Below are positions 22,946 through 34,060 of a DNA stretch of 64,000 nucleotides, piece by piece (position 1 is the first letter of the stretch; each line of letters begins with the position of its first letter). Origin of the DNA: Populus alba (lineage: Eukaryota; Streptophyta; Magnoliopsida; Malpighiales; Salicaceae); the NCBI RefSeq assembly GCF_005239225.2, contig NC_133296.1, positions 14,880,001 to 14,944,000 of the forward strand, written 5' to 3'. The notes below the pieces were generated by a model that saw nothing but the letters and a program-made list of their open reading frames with translations, was not told the DNA's origin and searched no databases. A program made the position numbers and the translations under genes.

Positions 22946-23061
22946 AGCCAATTTCCAACGCTCAGTACCAGGTAGCAGCTACTAAGCTCTAAACCTTTGA
23001 CGACAACCTAAAACAGAGAAAAAAATATATATATATTCTCGCTTCAGAACCAGAGGCAGCA

Positions 23062-25230
23062 ATGGCTGATCGATTCTTTCCCAACGTAATGCCAAGCTTT
23101 GTAACAGAAGATATACAAGAAGAAGATAAAGTAACCGATGGGGATTCTCTCATGAAGCTTCTCTCAATGCCCTACACTTCACTTTCCAAGCAGTTTCAAC
23201 GTTCTGGTTTGGATCTTAAAGAAAAAGTAACAAGAACTTCTCTTTCTTTTGTTTTCATTTCTTGGGTTGTTTTTGCTTTGTTTGGTAATGTTGGCACTGT
23301 GTGACATGTGTGTTTAGTGGGATTTTTGTGCTCTACAGATAGTGATGGAGACATGGGGGTTAGGTGGGCAAGTTGTGCATGATTTTACTCTTTACAGTGG
23401 AAATCTTGGCACTGCTTTGTTGCTTTATAAGAGCTATCAAGTTACTAGTAATGAAAATGATCTCTTTCTCTGTTTGGAGATTGTTAAGGCTTGTGATTCT
23501 GCTTCTCGGACTTCAAGGTAGAGTCTCCCTTTCTTGGTGAAGATGTCATGTTGTTTCACTGTATAATTTGTTTTTGTGATTAAATTTATGGTATGAGCCA
23601 ATTGGATATGATTTTGGGTTTTGATTATAACTTGTTTAAAACGCAAATTTGAAGCTACTAAAGAGGGGTGGATTCGGTTTGGACATCTGGTAATGTTGTT
23701 GAATGTATTTTATAATCTAGGGATGTGACATTTATATGTGGGCGAGTTGGTGTTTGTGCACTTGGGGCTGTAGCAGCCAAGCATGCTAATGATGAAGCAT
23801 TACAGAGTTACTATCTGAGTCAATTAGGAGAGGTGGCCTTTTTACTCTATTTTGTGTTATTTTTCATATTTTTGTAAAAAACAAATTGGTTGTCAGTGAG
23901 TATTTATTGATTGTTTATGAAACAGATTAAGCTGTTGAGAAATCACCCTGATGAGTTGTTATATGGAAGAAGTGGATTCTTATGGGCTTGTTTGTTCCTA
24001 AATAAACACATGGGGCAGGGGACTGTCCCTGATACGACCATTGTGAGATTTCTGCTATTACCTATTTTGCTACTTTGGTTTTGAATTAGTTAAGCAGGAT
24101 GTAACAGTCTTACGGTAAAATTATTGTAGCGTGCTGTTGCGAATGAAATTATAAAAAATGGAAGAGCATTGGCAAAGAAAGGAGGTTCCCCATTAATGTA
24201 TGAATGGTATGGTGAGAGGTATTGGGGTGCTGCCCATGGATTGGCAGGTATTATGAATGTTTTATTGGATGTAGAGCTGAAACCTGATGAGTTTGAGGAT
24301 GTCAAGGGCACCCTTAAATACATGATCAATAACTGCTTTCCCAGCGGCAACTACTCTACAAGTGAAGAAGATCGCAAGAGGGATGTTCTTGTGCATTGGT
24401 GTCATGGAGCACCTGGAATTGCTCTTACACTTGTCAAGGCAGTTAAGGTAAATTTCTCCAGTTATCTAGTTCATTGTAAGCTAATTTAAGCCCCACTGGA
24501 GCAAGAACTTGATATTTATGAATGATTCAGATTTTGACCTTTCTCCTTTAGTCATGTTAATGAGAGTATTAAATTTTCAAATTCACTGGCAAATGGCAAT
24601 GGCATTTATTGCATGTGTTTGTCTTGATCTCCGAGGTATCCAATATGGCTGAATACATGAAATAAATGTTAAATCTTTGAATTAGATCTTTATCCGAGTA
24701 GGTTTTCCAACCGAGTGTAGCCTTCATTTTTGTAAGAATGTTTTGTGTAGGAACAGTATTCATAGGTTTACTTGAAACTGTAACTTCTGTAGTAGCTAAG
24801 TTTATTCCTTCTTTTGATAGCTCTGATCACACATATCAGGCTGGATACTTGAAGACTGAATCTAACTAGATAGCAATATTTTTTCCCAGATCATATAAAA
24901 TTATAGGTAGGAGCCCTTTGTCCTTCTGGAAACTACTTTGCATCAGCTTTTTACAAAATTGAAATGCGCAATGCTCAGGTTTTTGGAGATAAAGAGTTTC
25001 TGGAAGCAGCTATAAATGCTGCAGAGGTAGTGTGGAACCGTGGGCTGCTCATGCGAGTTGGAATTTGCCATGGCATCAGTGGGAATGCTTATGTGTTTCT
25101 CTCACTGTACCAGCTAACAGGCAACATGGAGTTCTTATACAAGGCCAAAGCGTTTACTTGCTTCCTGCTGGATAGAGCTCACAAACATATATCGGCCGGA
25201 GAGATGCATGGAGGTGATAGCCCCCACTAA
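23062..25230 (+). CDS. LanC-like protein (GCR2-like), truncated by an in-frame stop
   Basis: Six exons: 23062-23226, 23339-23517, 23721-23832, 23926-24042, 24131-24447 (possibly from 24130) and 24979-25230, with GT-AG introns. The model gives 380 aa. Plant LanC-like proteins (GCR2, GCL1, GCL2) are alpha-barrel zinc proteins related to bacterial lanthionine cyclases. Animal relatives add glutathione to dehydroamino acids; the plant role is unsettled. Zinc-ligand motifs are present: WCHGAPG (about C282) and ICHGISGNAY (about C327, H328), plus GAAHGLAG. The stop TAA at 25228-25230 replaces a serine-type codon in the conserved GGDSPYSLFEG stretch. The frame then stays open through GGMAYLFLDMIDPSKARFPA to a normal-looking stop at 25315-25317. 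The usual protein would be about 409 aa, so this allele or copy lacks its last 29 residues. Confidence 0.85.
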
Positions 25231-25317
25231 ATGTTTGAAGGAATGGGAGGTATGGCTTATCTTTTTCTAGATATGATCGACCCATCCAAGGCTAGATTCC
25301 CTGCTTATGAACTCTAA
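25231..25317 (+). pseudogene. Former 3' coding end of the LanC-like gene
   Basis: In frame with the last exon after the premature TAA. It reads MFEGMGGMAYLFLDMIDPS and ends YEL then TAA, which fits the normal C-terminus of the family. It has no further breaks, so the nonsense change appears recent or is a base-call error. Confidence 0.75.
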
Positions 25318-26624
25318 AATCTTCTTATGAATATTAGGTCACAGTAGTTGAGTTGAATACTAGGGTAGCTCAGTGCTGTCATTTTGAGTTGTATTGGAGT
25401 CCGCCTTCAGCCTCGACAATCATGCATTATTTTACAGTAGACTATGGTATTACTAGTGTGGGGTTTGATCTCCCATCAGGCAAAGAGCCACTTTTGCTTT
25501 ACAAAATGGACGGGTGATCAAATGATATTAATAACAGATTCTCGAATTACATATACCAAGTATATGATCATTTTACTGTAGAACTTTCGTATTCTGAAAT
25601 CATGGAAATCACTAGATATCAACCAAATAGAATGGAGCAAAATGTATTTCAGAAATTATTTCTAGCAACCAGTTTTAGCTCATTTTTAAACAATTTTGTG
25701 TTTGATAAATAATAAGATGGAAATAAATAAAAAGTTGGTTTGGAAACATGAAAACATTGTTTTTAAGAGATTTATTTGTCTTACACAAAGACAACACCTT
25801 CGGAATATAATTAAGCCATCTAAACTTTTATAAGAATAAGACAATAAAATAAAAGAAAGAAAAAATGTTTTTTTTTTTATCTATAGTTTTTTGTATAGTA
25901 ACCATTTATAATAGACTTGAAAATATTATAATGAAATATTATATCTTTTAATATTATAACTGTAAATAAAACTATATTATTGTTAATGAAATATTTATAT
26001 TTTAAATTAAATTGAATAGTTGTTATTCAATTATATCTTAATAGTCATAAATATCAAAATTAATTATAAAAATTAAAGAAATTAACTCAAAAATAAATTT
26101 AACTCATTGATATATTAAGTGTCAAATGCTATATTTTGATATTATAAATATACATATAATAGCATTAGGAAGCCCACTATAAAAGTCTTTCCATCATGAC
26201 TTTTATTTAATTTACTATACATTAGAAACCTACAATTATAAACACTTAGAAGAGAGTGCTTTTTTTTAATGTGGGATAAACATCTTTTCCTTCTTTATTT
26301 ATTTATAAAATACACCAATATTTTGGACTTTGTTATTTTTTAACATATTAAAAGAGATTAACAAAGTTAAGATTGTTTTGTCAGGTCTGGTTGAGATCCT
26401 TTGTAATCTTTAATTTCTGTTTATTCTCGTTTAATTGAACAATTGCCCATTGTAAATGAAAATAGGATAAATGGGAAATTAACCAAAATCAGGTCTTAAA
26501 AGATGAAAATATCTTATTTCAAACATAGTTCGATACATCATATCAGCTTAACACAAGTTGCGAGGCACTCTGTACCCCAGCTGGATACCATCGTAACACT
26601 TGAAATGGTCATAGAATATAATCT
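25318..26624. other. Intergenic region between LanC-like and epoxide hydrolase genes
   Basis: The first part is the presumed 3' UTR of the LanC-like gene. From about 25700 it is very AT-rich. No gene is recognised. The right end is the 3' UTR of the minus-strand epoxide hydrolase. Confidence 0.45.
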
Positions 26625-27610
26625 TCAGTTACAATGTTTGGTGAGGAAGGTAATGATCAGCTCATTCACCTGCTTTGGGAGATTCTCATGAACAAAATGG
26701 TTCCCTTCATCAAGGAACACAGTGTCCAAATCCGGTACAAAATGCTTCAGTTGCTCACTTTTTGTGTAGTCCTCCATACCTGCAAACTTTAGGAGATAGT
26801 CCTTCTGGCCATTGATCAGTAATGTTGGTGCTGTAACTTTTGGATTAGTAATTCCACAAGCTATGCCTAAAGACCTGCATCGAATTCCATGTCATCCCTC
26901 TTAGCGTAGTTTTGTTTGCATAAGAATACAGCATCCTAGACGACTTTACTGGTTACCTGTAAGGAACCTGTAATGCAAAACGAAATCCAGACTTCTCGTA
27001 TAATGATGCATAAGCTGCAAGATCTTCTTCGGAGAACCACGGTGGCAGAGGAGTAGATGGGTCAACCAAGTCCATGATTTCCTGGTCATCTCTAGCTGTT
27101 GGTGGTTCAGTTCCAGAAAAGAGAATGTATACGTTTCTTACCACTGTCTTGACATCTAAGCGTCCGAAATCTGCCTCAGCTCTACCTGGTTCCTGTGTTT
27201 ATTTAGAGAAAACAGGCAAGATCAACAATGAATTGTAATTATCATTATCACCAAAAACTCACTCTAGGATCTGAAAGGCAAGTATCAAATACAGGAGATA
27301 AATGAATCGTACCTGCCACCTTGTTATGTAGAAACCTGATGGCATGAGATCATTTCGGATACAATTAGGACCTGGTAGCAAGAAAGGAATACCGAGGGAC
27401 ACAATACCTGAAACCCTCTCAGGGTGCACAACAGCGACTAGATATGCTGTTATAGATCCAAAATCCTTCCCAATAAGAAAAACCTGGTGCCAACATCAAA
27501 GCATTACATTTATGTATATATGCACGTAAGATCAAAATTGGAAGTTTTTTTTTATGGTTTTCGACTCTTTGTTGCTGATAGAGATTCTGAGGGTTTTTTT
27601 TTCCACTTTC

Positions 27611-27647
<37 letters not shown>

Positions 27648-27749
27648 GTGTGTGTCTGCAGGACTTGCCCTTTCTAATGTTGGGGGGGAGGGGGGGGGGG
27701 GTTTCTGAGTTTGAGATAATGTTTAATTTGCGCATCATCCTCAAGGAAA

Positions 27750-27804
<55 letters not shown>

Positions 27805-28286
27805 GCTCAATTACCCCCACAAAAGATTCCCTGGGTAATAGGCCAAAAAGAGACCTATAATATACAGTTAATAGAAAAATGCCAAGTTCGCATCATTAAA
27901 AACCAGAGAAAAACTCTGATAACCTTGTTGATGCCACATGTGTCAAGAAGGGCAACAACATCATCAACAAGGTCCATGAAGTTCCCTTTCTCAGGTTCAG
28001 CTGGCTGTTCAGATAGCCCATAGCCCCTAAAATCAATAGCTATTGCTCTATAACCAGCAGCTGCAACAGCTTTCATCTGGTACCTCCATGTGTACCATAT
28101 TTCAGGGAATCCATGTAAGAACAACACCACCTTAGGACCTGTTAATAAATGAACATGATCAGCCATGAAGAAATAAGTTACAATATGAGAGGAAACATTT
28201 GGTATTTGACTAATACCGGTGCCGATCTCTGCCACATGCAGTTTTAGCCCTCTTACTTCTACAAGGGTGTGCTTGATCAGCTCCAT
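26625..28286 (-). CDS. Soluble epoxide hydrolase, tandem copy A
   Basis: Five exons: 28286-28217, 28138-27924, 27483-27313, 27192-26957 and 26874-26625, all GT-AG; 942 nt, 313 aa, the usual length for plant soluble epoxide hydrolases. These alpha/beta-hydrolases open fatty-acid and other epoxides to diols and act in cutin, oxylipin and stress chemistry. Visible features: oxyanion motif HGFP (about 32-35), nucleophile Asp in IGKDFGS (D102), RGYGLS, the cap region, acid Asp in GQKDYLL and base His in GNHFVHE (H290). The nucleophile motif differs from the common GHDWGA. Intron 2 carries long TA and G runs. The first exon differs from that of copy B (MELIKHTLVEVRG against MEHISHTHVEVNG). Confidence 0.92.
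27622..27645. repeat. (TG)n/(TA)n microsatellite in epoxide hydrolase A intron 2
   Basis: A compound TG then TA run inside the intron, followed by a G-rich run at about 27682-27701. Confidence 0.9.
27753..27801. repeat. (TA)n microsatellite in epoxide hydrolase A intron 2
   Basis: About 48 bases of uninterrupted TA within the intron, likely to vary in length between individuals. Confidence 0.95.
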
Positions 28287-28389
28287 GATTGGGAGAGAGT
28301 GTCTGTATGTGTGAGAGAGGTGGGTGTTTCAATGACTTGGAATAAAAGAGATGATCATTAAATATTTGAGTGACTAATATTTGAGTGAC

Positions 28390-28660
28390 TAGTAAACTGT
28401 TGATGGTGTCGGTCAAACCGACAAGGAGTCAAGACAAGAGCCAAAAATGGGATAAATTACCGAAAAACTTTTCTACTTGTGGGCTGGTCTGGTTCAGTTT
28501 GGCAATAAGAAAAACCAAAACAAAAGAAAACTGATATCAATCTCCCAATCATGGACCTTCCAAAGAGTCTTATATCAATCTCCTTCTTGGGCTTGTAAAT
28601 CCAACCTTACGTTTAAGGAAAGACTAGCAGTGTATCGCAATAGGCGGCGGTGCTTTTATA
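28390..28660. other. Upstream region of epoxide hydrolase A
   Basis: Presumed promoter and 5' UTR of the minus-strand gene. No element is named with confidence. The region ends at the junction with an orphan first exon that belongs to a copy-B-type gene. Confidence 0.4.
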
Positions 28661-28662
28661 TA

Positions 28663-28710
28663 TAGTTTTAGCCCATTTACTTCCACATGTGTGTGGCTGA
28701 TATGTTCCAT
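28663..28710 (-). pseudogene. Orphan first exon of an epoxide hydrolase (copy B type)
   Basis: The minus frame from ATG at 28710 reads MEHISHTHVEVNGLKL, identical to the start of copy B, then breaks into unrelated TATATAAAAGC before the exon's normal end. No downstream exons remain. The upstream flank (28711-29090) matches that of copy B. This is the left-over start of a third gene lost by unequal exchange or deletion. Confidence 0.85.
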
Positions 28711-29095
28711 GTTTCACAGAAGATATGTGAGAGAGTACAGCAATTCGTTCAAATGATTAATGGCCTTGAATTATTAAGAACATTAGGCAAACATACAAGA
28801 TGGGTTGACTTAAATATCACACTAAGCAGCTACTATTACCATTGTGACTCCTACCTTGAAAAACACCACATGTAGCACTTGGAAAATATATATTAGCATA
28901 AATTAATTTATAAGTGTTTTATGGGTATGAAGCAATGTATTCTAATTTTATTTACTTAATTAAACCATTCAAGCAGTATTATTATTCAATTTAATCAATA
29001 CATTTCAGCACAGAATATATATAATTTATAAGCGAATCCGATCTTTCCAATGTCAAAAACTAGTTCCTAACTTTATTATGCTTATTGCTTGCCTT
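28711..29095. repeat. Epoxide hydrolase promoter repeat, copy 1
   Basis: Matches 32863-33230 over several hundred bases, for example AGATATGTGAGAGAGTACAG and CACACTAAGC, with small indels. A third, more diverged copy lies at 33755-34060. It holds the upstream DNA of the orphan first exon. Confidence 0.8.
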
Positions 29096-29099
29096 CAAT

Positions 29100-29600
29100 A
29101 CAAAAGATATTCCTGAAAGAGAGAGAAGATTTTATAATAGTTTGTCTCTATCTTGATGATGTGATTTATGTAAGAACAAGCAAAATTACAAAATTCAAGA
29201 TTGCTATGATGAAAAATTTTGAAATGTTAGACTTGAGCTTAATAAGATATTTTCTTGGCATTTAAGTGTAGCAATCTTTAAAAAAAATCTTTATTTCACA
29301 AGAAAAATATATTACAAATATTTTAAAGAAATTCAACATGTCAGAGTATAAACATGTAATATCTCCAACACCTGTAATATCTCCAGTAGCAGTAAATGAG
29401 AAATTATTGCAGAATGATAGTACAACAAAAATTGATTCAAATTGAATCTTTGATCTACCTCACAAATTCAAGATCTAATATGCTTTATTCTATCAGCATT
29501 ATCTCTAGATTTATGAAAAATCCCAACAAACTTCATCTTGTTGTAGCTAAGAATCATCAATATGTGTTGACTGATCATCCCACAGTCTAAAGCCACGTGT
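29100..29600 (+). pseudogene. Ty1/copia reverse transcriptase remnant
   Basis: The plus strand reads SLYLDDVIYVRTSKITKFKI, containing the copia RT motif Y-L-D-D, followed by MMKNFEMLDLSLIRYFLGI and IFISQEKYITNILKKFNM. After stops and shifts comes YSISIISRFMKNPNKLHL. Conserved palm and thumb blocks are all broken, and no LTRs are seen. It is a decayed internal fragment. Confidence 0.8.
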
Positions 29601-30076
29601 TCATAGCATTTTGATTTTCTGATGAGCATTATCTTATGATATCCTTTGTTATGTTTTGTTTGTAAAACTTTCTTGTAAGAGCCTACAGTCAAATTTATAT
29701 ATGTTTCTCATTTTATTATCCTATATATGTATATTAAACATTATCTACTCTCTGAGTTATTGAACTCACCCTCTTATTATTTATTTTTTCCAGACTTGTA
29801 GCTTAGTTAACAAGTCATTTTTATTGGACTTACAAAACCTTTTTTTTTTGTAATTAATGTTATTTCTTTAAACCTAGTTAGTGCTCCAAAAATTACTAAA
29901 AATCTATTAAGATAATTAGTTTATATTTAGAATTTAATTTTGTTATTAATGTTACATAGAACTCTAATTAAGTTATAGGAAAAAAAAGTTTGTATGTGTG
30001 TTAAGATTCGTATATATATGGAAATATAAAAAGGAATTTTTTCTATGTGCAGGTCATAAATCTTCGTGACAAAATG
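29601..30076. other. AT-rich intergenic DNA
   Basis: No coding frame, RNA or repeat boundary is recognised between the copia remnant and the CCGGGT element. Confidence 0.4.
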
Positions 30077-30084
30077 GTTTGGAC
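30077..30084. repeat. Target duplication of the CCGGGT element (GTTTGGAC)
   Basis: Repeated exactly at 30401-30408 on the other side of the element. The preceding G may make it 9 bp, the size usual for Mutator-like elements. Confidence 0.75.
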
Positions 30085-30400
30085 CATAGTTTTAAGACCC
30101 GGCCCGGTCCCAGCCCCGGGTTCCGGGTTTTGACCGGGTCACCGGGTCTCGACCGGGTCGCCGGGTCAAAATTTTTTTTTTAATTTTTTTTAAAAAACTC
30201 AAAACGACGTCGTTTTAGCAAAAAAAAGTAAAAACAAAAAATAAAAGTCAACGGGTTTATGGCCGGATCTTGACCGGGTCAGCCGGGTCTGGCCGGGCCA
30301 ATTCCCAAACGGGTTTTGGCCTTCACCCGGACCGGTTCCATGCCTGGGTCGTCCGGGTCCCGGGTCAACCCGCCGGGCTGGTCCGGGTTTTAAAACTATG
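30085..30400. mobile_element. CCGGGT-rich inverted-repeat element (MITE-like)
   Basis: 316 bases. The ends are inverted: CATAGTTTTAAGACCCGG on the left and CCGGGTTTTAAAACTATG on the right, with further complementary GACCGGGTC blocks inside. The element is flanked by the direct repeat GTTTGGAC (30077-30084 and 30401-30408), 8-9 bp, which fits a target duplication. The centre has the palindromic AAAACGACGTCGTTTT. There is no open frame, so it depends on another source for movement. A diverged relative lies at 58575-58850. Confidence 0.8.
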
Positions 30401-30408
30401 GTTTGGAC

Positions 30409-30859
30409 ACCATGATATAAAAGCCATTTATGCTTCTATTTGAGTGGAAGTCGTATAAAGCCAAATGCAACTCATTCTGTATTGTACCTCGCATGGAACA
30501 GGATGATGCCACCTTTCTCTGTTTTGCAATGGAGTTGTTGGATTCAATTGTTTGAAAAAATTTAGTTCCCTTGCCAGATGATCAGAAAACATGCTGAAAG
30601 GGAAAAAAGGAAATAGATATTTCAGCTTTGTTCTTTAAGCTTCAGTCAGTATCCTTATCTTCAGCTTTCTTTGGATTCTTGGCTCAGTTTTTTTCCAGTT
30701 AGATTCATCACTCACTCAAATGACAAAATGGGTACCAAAAAACAATCTTATTTATGAACACAACATCGAGTCTCGGAAATTAGCACACTACTGCAAAGCC
30801 AATTTATTATTGTGAATGGATATCATTGCATCTCTTCGGATGCTCATAGATAGGCCTCT
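30409..30859. other. 3' flank of epoxide hydrolase B
   Basis: No gene is seen. It is presumably the 3' UTR and downstream DNA of the minus-strand gene ending at 30860. Confidence 0.45.
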
Positions 30860-32862
30860 TTAGTTACTGTGTTTGTTGAGGAAGTTGATCATTAACTCGT
30901 TCACCTGCTCTGGAAGTTTCTCATGAACAAAATGGTTCCCTTCTTCTACAAAGACGGTTTCCAAATCTGGAACTCTTTGCTTCAGTATGTCACTCTTTAT
31001 GTAGTCTGTAACGCCAGGGAAACTAAGAGCATAGTCCTTCTCCCCCATAACCAGCAACGTTGGTGCTACAACTTTTGGATTAGTTATTCCACAGCAATCT
31101 ATGCCTAAAGTCCTGCACAGAAACTCTAACCATTAACGCTTACTGTTATTACTCTCTAGAGCTAAATGCTTTGGTTTTCAGTCCCAGGAGTGTGCAATTA
31201 GCAAGAAAAATGGAATTTTTCTTATCATTGCCTAGAATAGTTCAAGTCACGTGATGACAACGTAATTAAATAGCGAAATTTTTTATGTTTTTCCATCGTT
31301 CTAGCCATTGGAGGTTAATTTTCTTTAACAGGGAGTTGTATGGTTACCTGTATGGAACCTGCAATGGATAGCGAAATCCAGACTTCTCGTACAAGGATGC
31401 ATAGACTGCAAGATCTTCTTCAGAGAACCATGGTGGTAGAGGAGTAGACGGGTCAACCATGTCCATGATCTCTTGGTCCTCTCTAGCTGTTGGTGGCTTA
31501 GTTCCAGAGAAGAGAATGTAGATGTTTTTTATCACTGTCTTAACATCAAAGCGCCCGAAATCTGCTTCAGCTCTGCCTGGCTCCTGAGAATATTTAGACA
31601 TTGCAGGCATGATTGATATAGAATTGAAGTTCAATTTCTACCAACTTAAAACTCAAATAGTTTCAAGGAAATTATCAAATGTAAGACATCGATGACAATG
31701 ACAATGTACCTGCCACCTTTTGCAGTAGAAACCTTCGGGCATCAGATCAATGTCATCACTGGGCCCTGGTAGCCTGAATGGAACACCTAGTGATACTAAA
31801 CTGGTAACCCTCTCCGGGTAAAGAACAGCTATCATGTACGCTGGAAACGATCCCAGGTCTGTACCGACTAGAAAGGCCTGGCATCGATGCAGGTATATAT
31901 TAGATTTCAGTTCATGTATGCGCAAGAACAAACTTAAAAGTTTCTTTATGGTGAACTGCAGCTAATAGAGATCATCTTTGCCGCTCCCCTACTTGGCCTT
32001 GACTAATTATCTGCAACATTTATCTCAACATCTAGAGACGTTTCACACTCAATTCACCTAGTGTTATGCATGTTTCTGAACCTTTTGTTTTTGGTAGATT
32101 GGCCAAATATTTTTGCTTGATGGCATCTAAACCAAGCATCCCTCAAAGGTTCCTGAGGAAATACACCCAACAAGACAATTCATTTACTCACCCCGACATC
32201 TCACCAGAGATTTGTCGGGCTATGATATAAGAGGGTACCAAAAATCATTAGAGCATCTGGTGGAACCATTGACCTCTATGATTTCAATTTGGCCGAACAG
32301 AACATGCCAAGTTTACCAAGATTCGTCCAATTAAGAGTTTGCAGGTAACGTCCCACAGTCTGCAGAATTGACCATATTTTATTTCAAATTTGAGGGGAAA
32401 ATGAATATTTATGTGATTAATTTGGATCAAGATTCATGGCCTGAGGTGCTTAAAAAGCAATAAAGATTAAGAAATGAGATTACCTTACTGATGCCAAGAG
32501 TGTCAAGAAGGGCAATGGTATCCTCAACAAGGTCAATGAAGCCCCCTTTCTCAGGTTCAGCTGGCAGCTCTGAGAGTCCATAGCCCCTAAAATCATAGGC
32601 TATTGCTCTATATCCAGCTTTCGCAACAGCAATCATTCGATACCTCCATGTGTACCATATTTGTGGGAATCCATGCAGGAACAACACAACCTTAGGACCT
32701 GCAAACAAGACTCCACCACTAAAATTACTAACTGTGATCAATAAATGAAGAAAAGAAATCAGAGGAGAAGTTCTGGTGATGGTTTGCAATACCAGTGCCA
32801 ATCTCTGCCACATGTAGTTTTAGCCCATTTACTTCCACATGTGTGTGGCTGATATGTTCCAT
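30860..32862 (-). CDS. Soluble epoxide hydrolase, tandem copy B
   Basis: Five exons: 32862-32793, 32698-32484, 31877-31710, 31583-31348 and 31112-30860, all GT-AG; 942 nt, 313 aa. Same fold and likely reaction as copy A (hydration of epoxides to diols). It has HGFP (about 32-35), nucleophile Asp in VGTDLGS (D102), RGYGLS, PERV, acid Asp in GEKDYAL and base His in GNHFVHE (H290). Exon lengths match copy A except exons 3 and 5, which differ by one codon each. The nucleophile loop and lid differ enough that substrate range may have shifted. The promoter DNA is shared with the orphan exon at 28663-28710. Confidence 0.92.
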
Positions 32863-33230
32863 GTTTCACAGAAGATATGTGAGAGAGTACAGCAATTCGT
32901 TCAAATGATTAATGGCCTTGAATTATTAAGAACATTAAGCAAACAAACAAGATGGGTTTACTTAAATATCACACTAAGCTTCTACTATTACCATTGTGAC
33001 TCCTACCTTGAAAAACACCACGTGTAGCGCTTAGAAAATATATATTAACATAAATTATATAAGTGTTTTTATGGGTATGAAGAAATGTATTCTAATTTTA
33101 TTTACTTAATTAAACCGTTCAATCAATTCAAGCAGTTATATTATCACATAATATAAATAATTTCTAAGCCTGCTAATAAAATTAAATCCGATCTTTTCAA
33201 TGTTAAAAATTAGTTTCTAACCTGTTTTTT
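32863..33230. repeat. Epoxide hydrolase promoter repeat, copy 2
   Basis: Upstream region of copy B; matches 28711-29090 closely. It presumably carries the minus-strand promoter. A short TA run lies at about 33232-33246. Confidence 0.8.
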
Positions 33231-33239
33231 TTATATATA

Positions 33240-33420
33240 TATATATTTATGTAGGATGTTCGGGTCAGTTTACATATACCTCAACTAATCTCTAAAAATC
33301 CTGAAATTAATGATCAGATAAATTTCCAATGACCATCAATATTAACAACCATAAAGTTGGAACCTGATATCATAAAAAAAATAAATTTTTTAATCTCCAA
33401 CTCTGACCAGCTATTTAATG
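33240..33420 (-). repeat. Dispersed SINE-like repeat, reverse orientation
   Basis: GGATGTTCGGGTCAG and CTCAACTAATC, then CTGAAATTAATGATCAGATA, read in reverse, match the end of the repeats at 3893 and 11710. On the minus strand a B-box-like AGGTTCCAACTT is present. It sits inside the duplicated epoxide hydrolase promoter block and separates parts of it. Confidence 0.45.
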
Positions 33421-33754
33421 GTTATTTATTCCTAAATCCTAACTTTATTATGCTGGTTGCTTGCCTATCTCAACGGAATCTTTAGGATCTCAAAACTTTT
33501 TCTTTTTTTAATAAGTGTAATTATATTAAAGAAAAATTATACAAAATACTAGGATCATACTTCAAGAAATACAAAGTAACTCAAATCTAAATGACCTTAG
33601 ACAATAGAAAACAAAGTAAAAGCTAAAGAAATCTGAAAGATTAAAAAAACAGACAAAGCAACCACATTGTCACGATCCCATTTTTCGATTAAGGTCCTCT
33701 TCATATTTTTATACATTTACATATGAACTTTTTCTTTTTCAGATTTTGATATAG

Positions 33755-34060
33755 AGGATGTACCAGAGAGTACAGCAATGACTTAAATGATTAATAGCAC
33801 TGAAGTATTAGTAAGATAAGGAAATCAAACAAGATGATTTGACTTATATCGCCAGTTGATGAGTGATCAATTACCAATTATCCGAGGACTAAAATACGGT
33901 GATGGACGGACAAGATTTACTCACTTTAACCTGAATAGGATATATACCTGTAGAATCTTATCTCTCCAATGCCAAAAACTTGTTTCTAAATTATTGTTCA
34001 TGTTTCTTGTCCTGGATACAAAAGGCATCCCTAAAGAATCTTTTGGATCTCAAAAAGGTT
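33755..34060. repeat. Epoxide hydrolase promoter repeat, copy 3 (diverged)
   Basis: AGAGAGTACAGCAATGACTT and AAATGATTAATAGCACTGAA recall copies 1 and 2. CTCTCCAATGCCAAAAACTT and ACAAAAGGCATCCCTAAAGA match 29040-29115. No exon is attached, which points to at least three tandem units in the past. Confidence 0.65.

Noticed and set aside
27487..27838. Overlapping open frames in both strands within epoxide hydrolase A intron 2
   Set aside because: They come from TA, TG and G microsatellites; the intron borders are supported by the intact reading frame of the gene.
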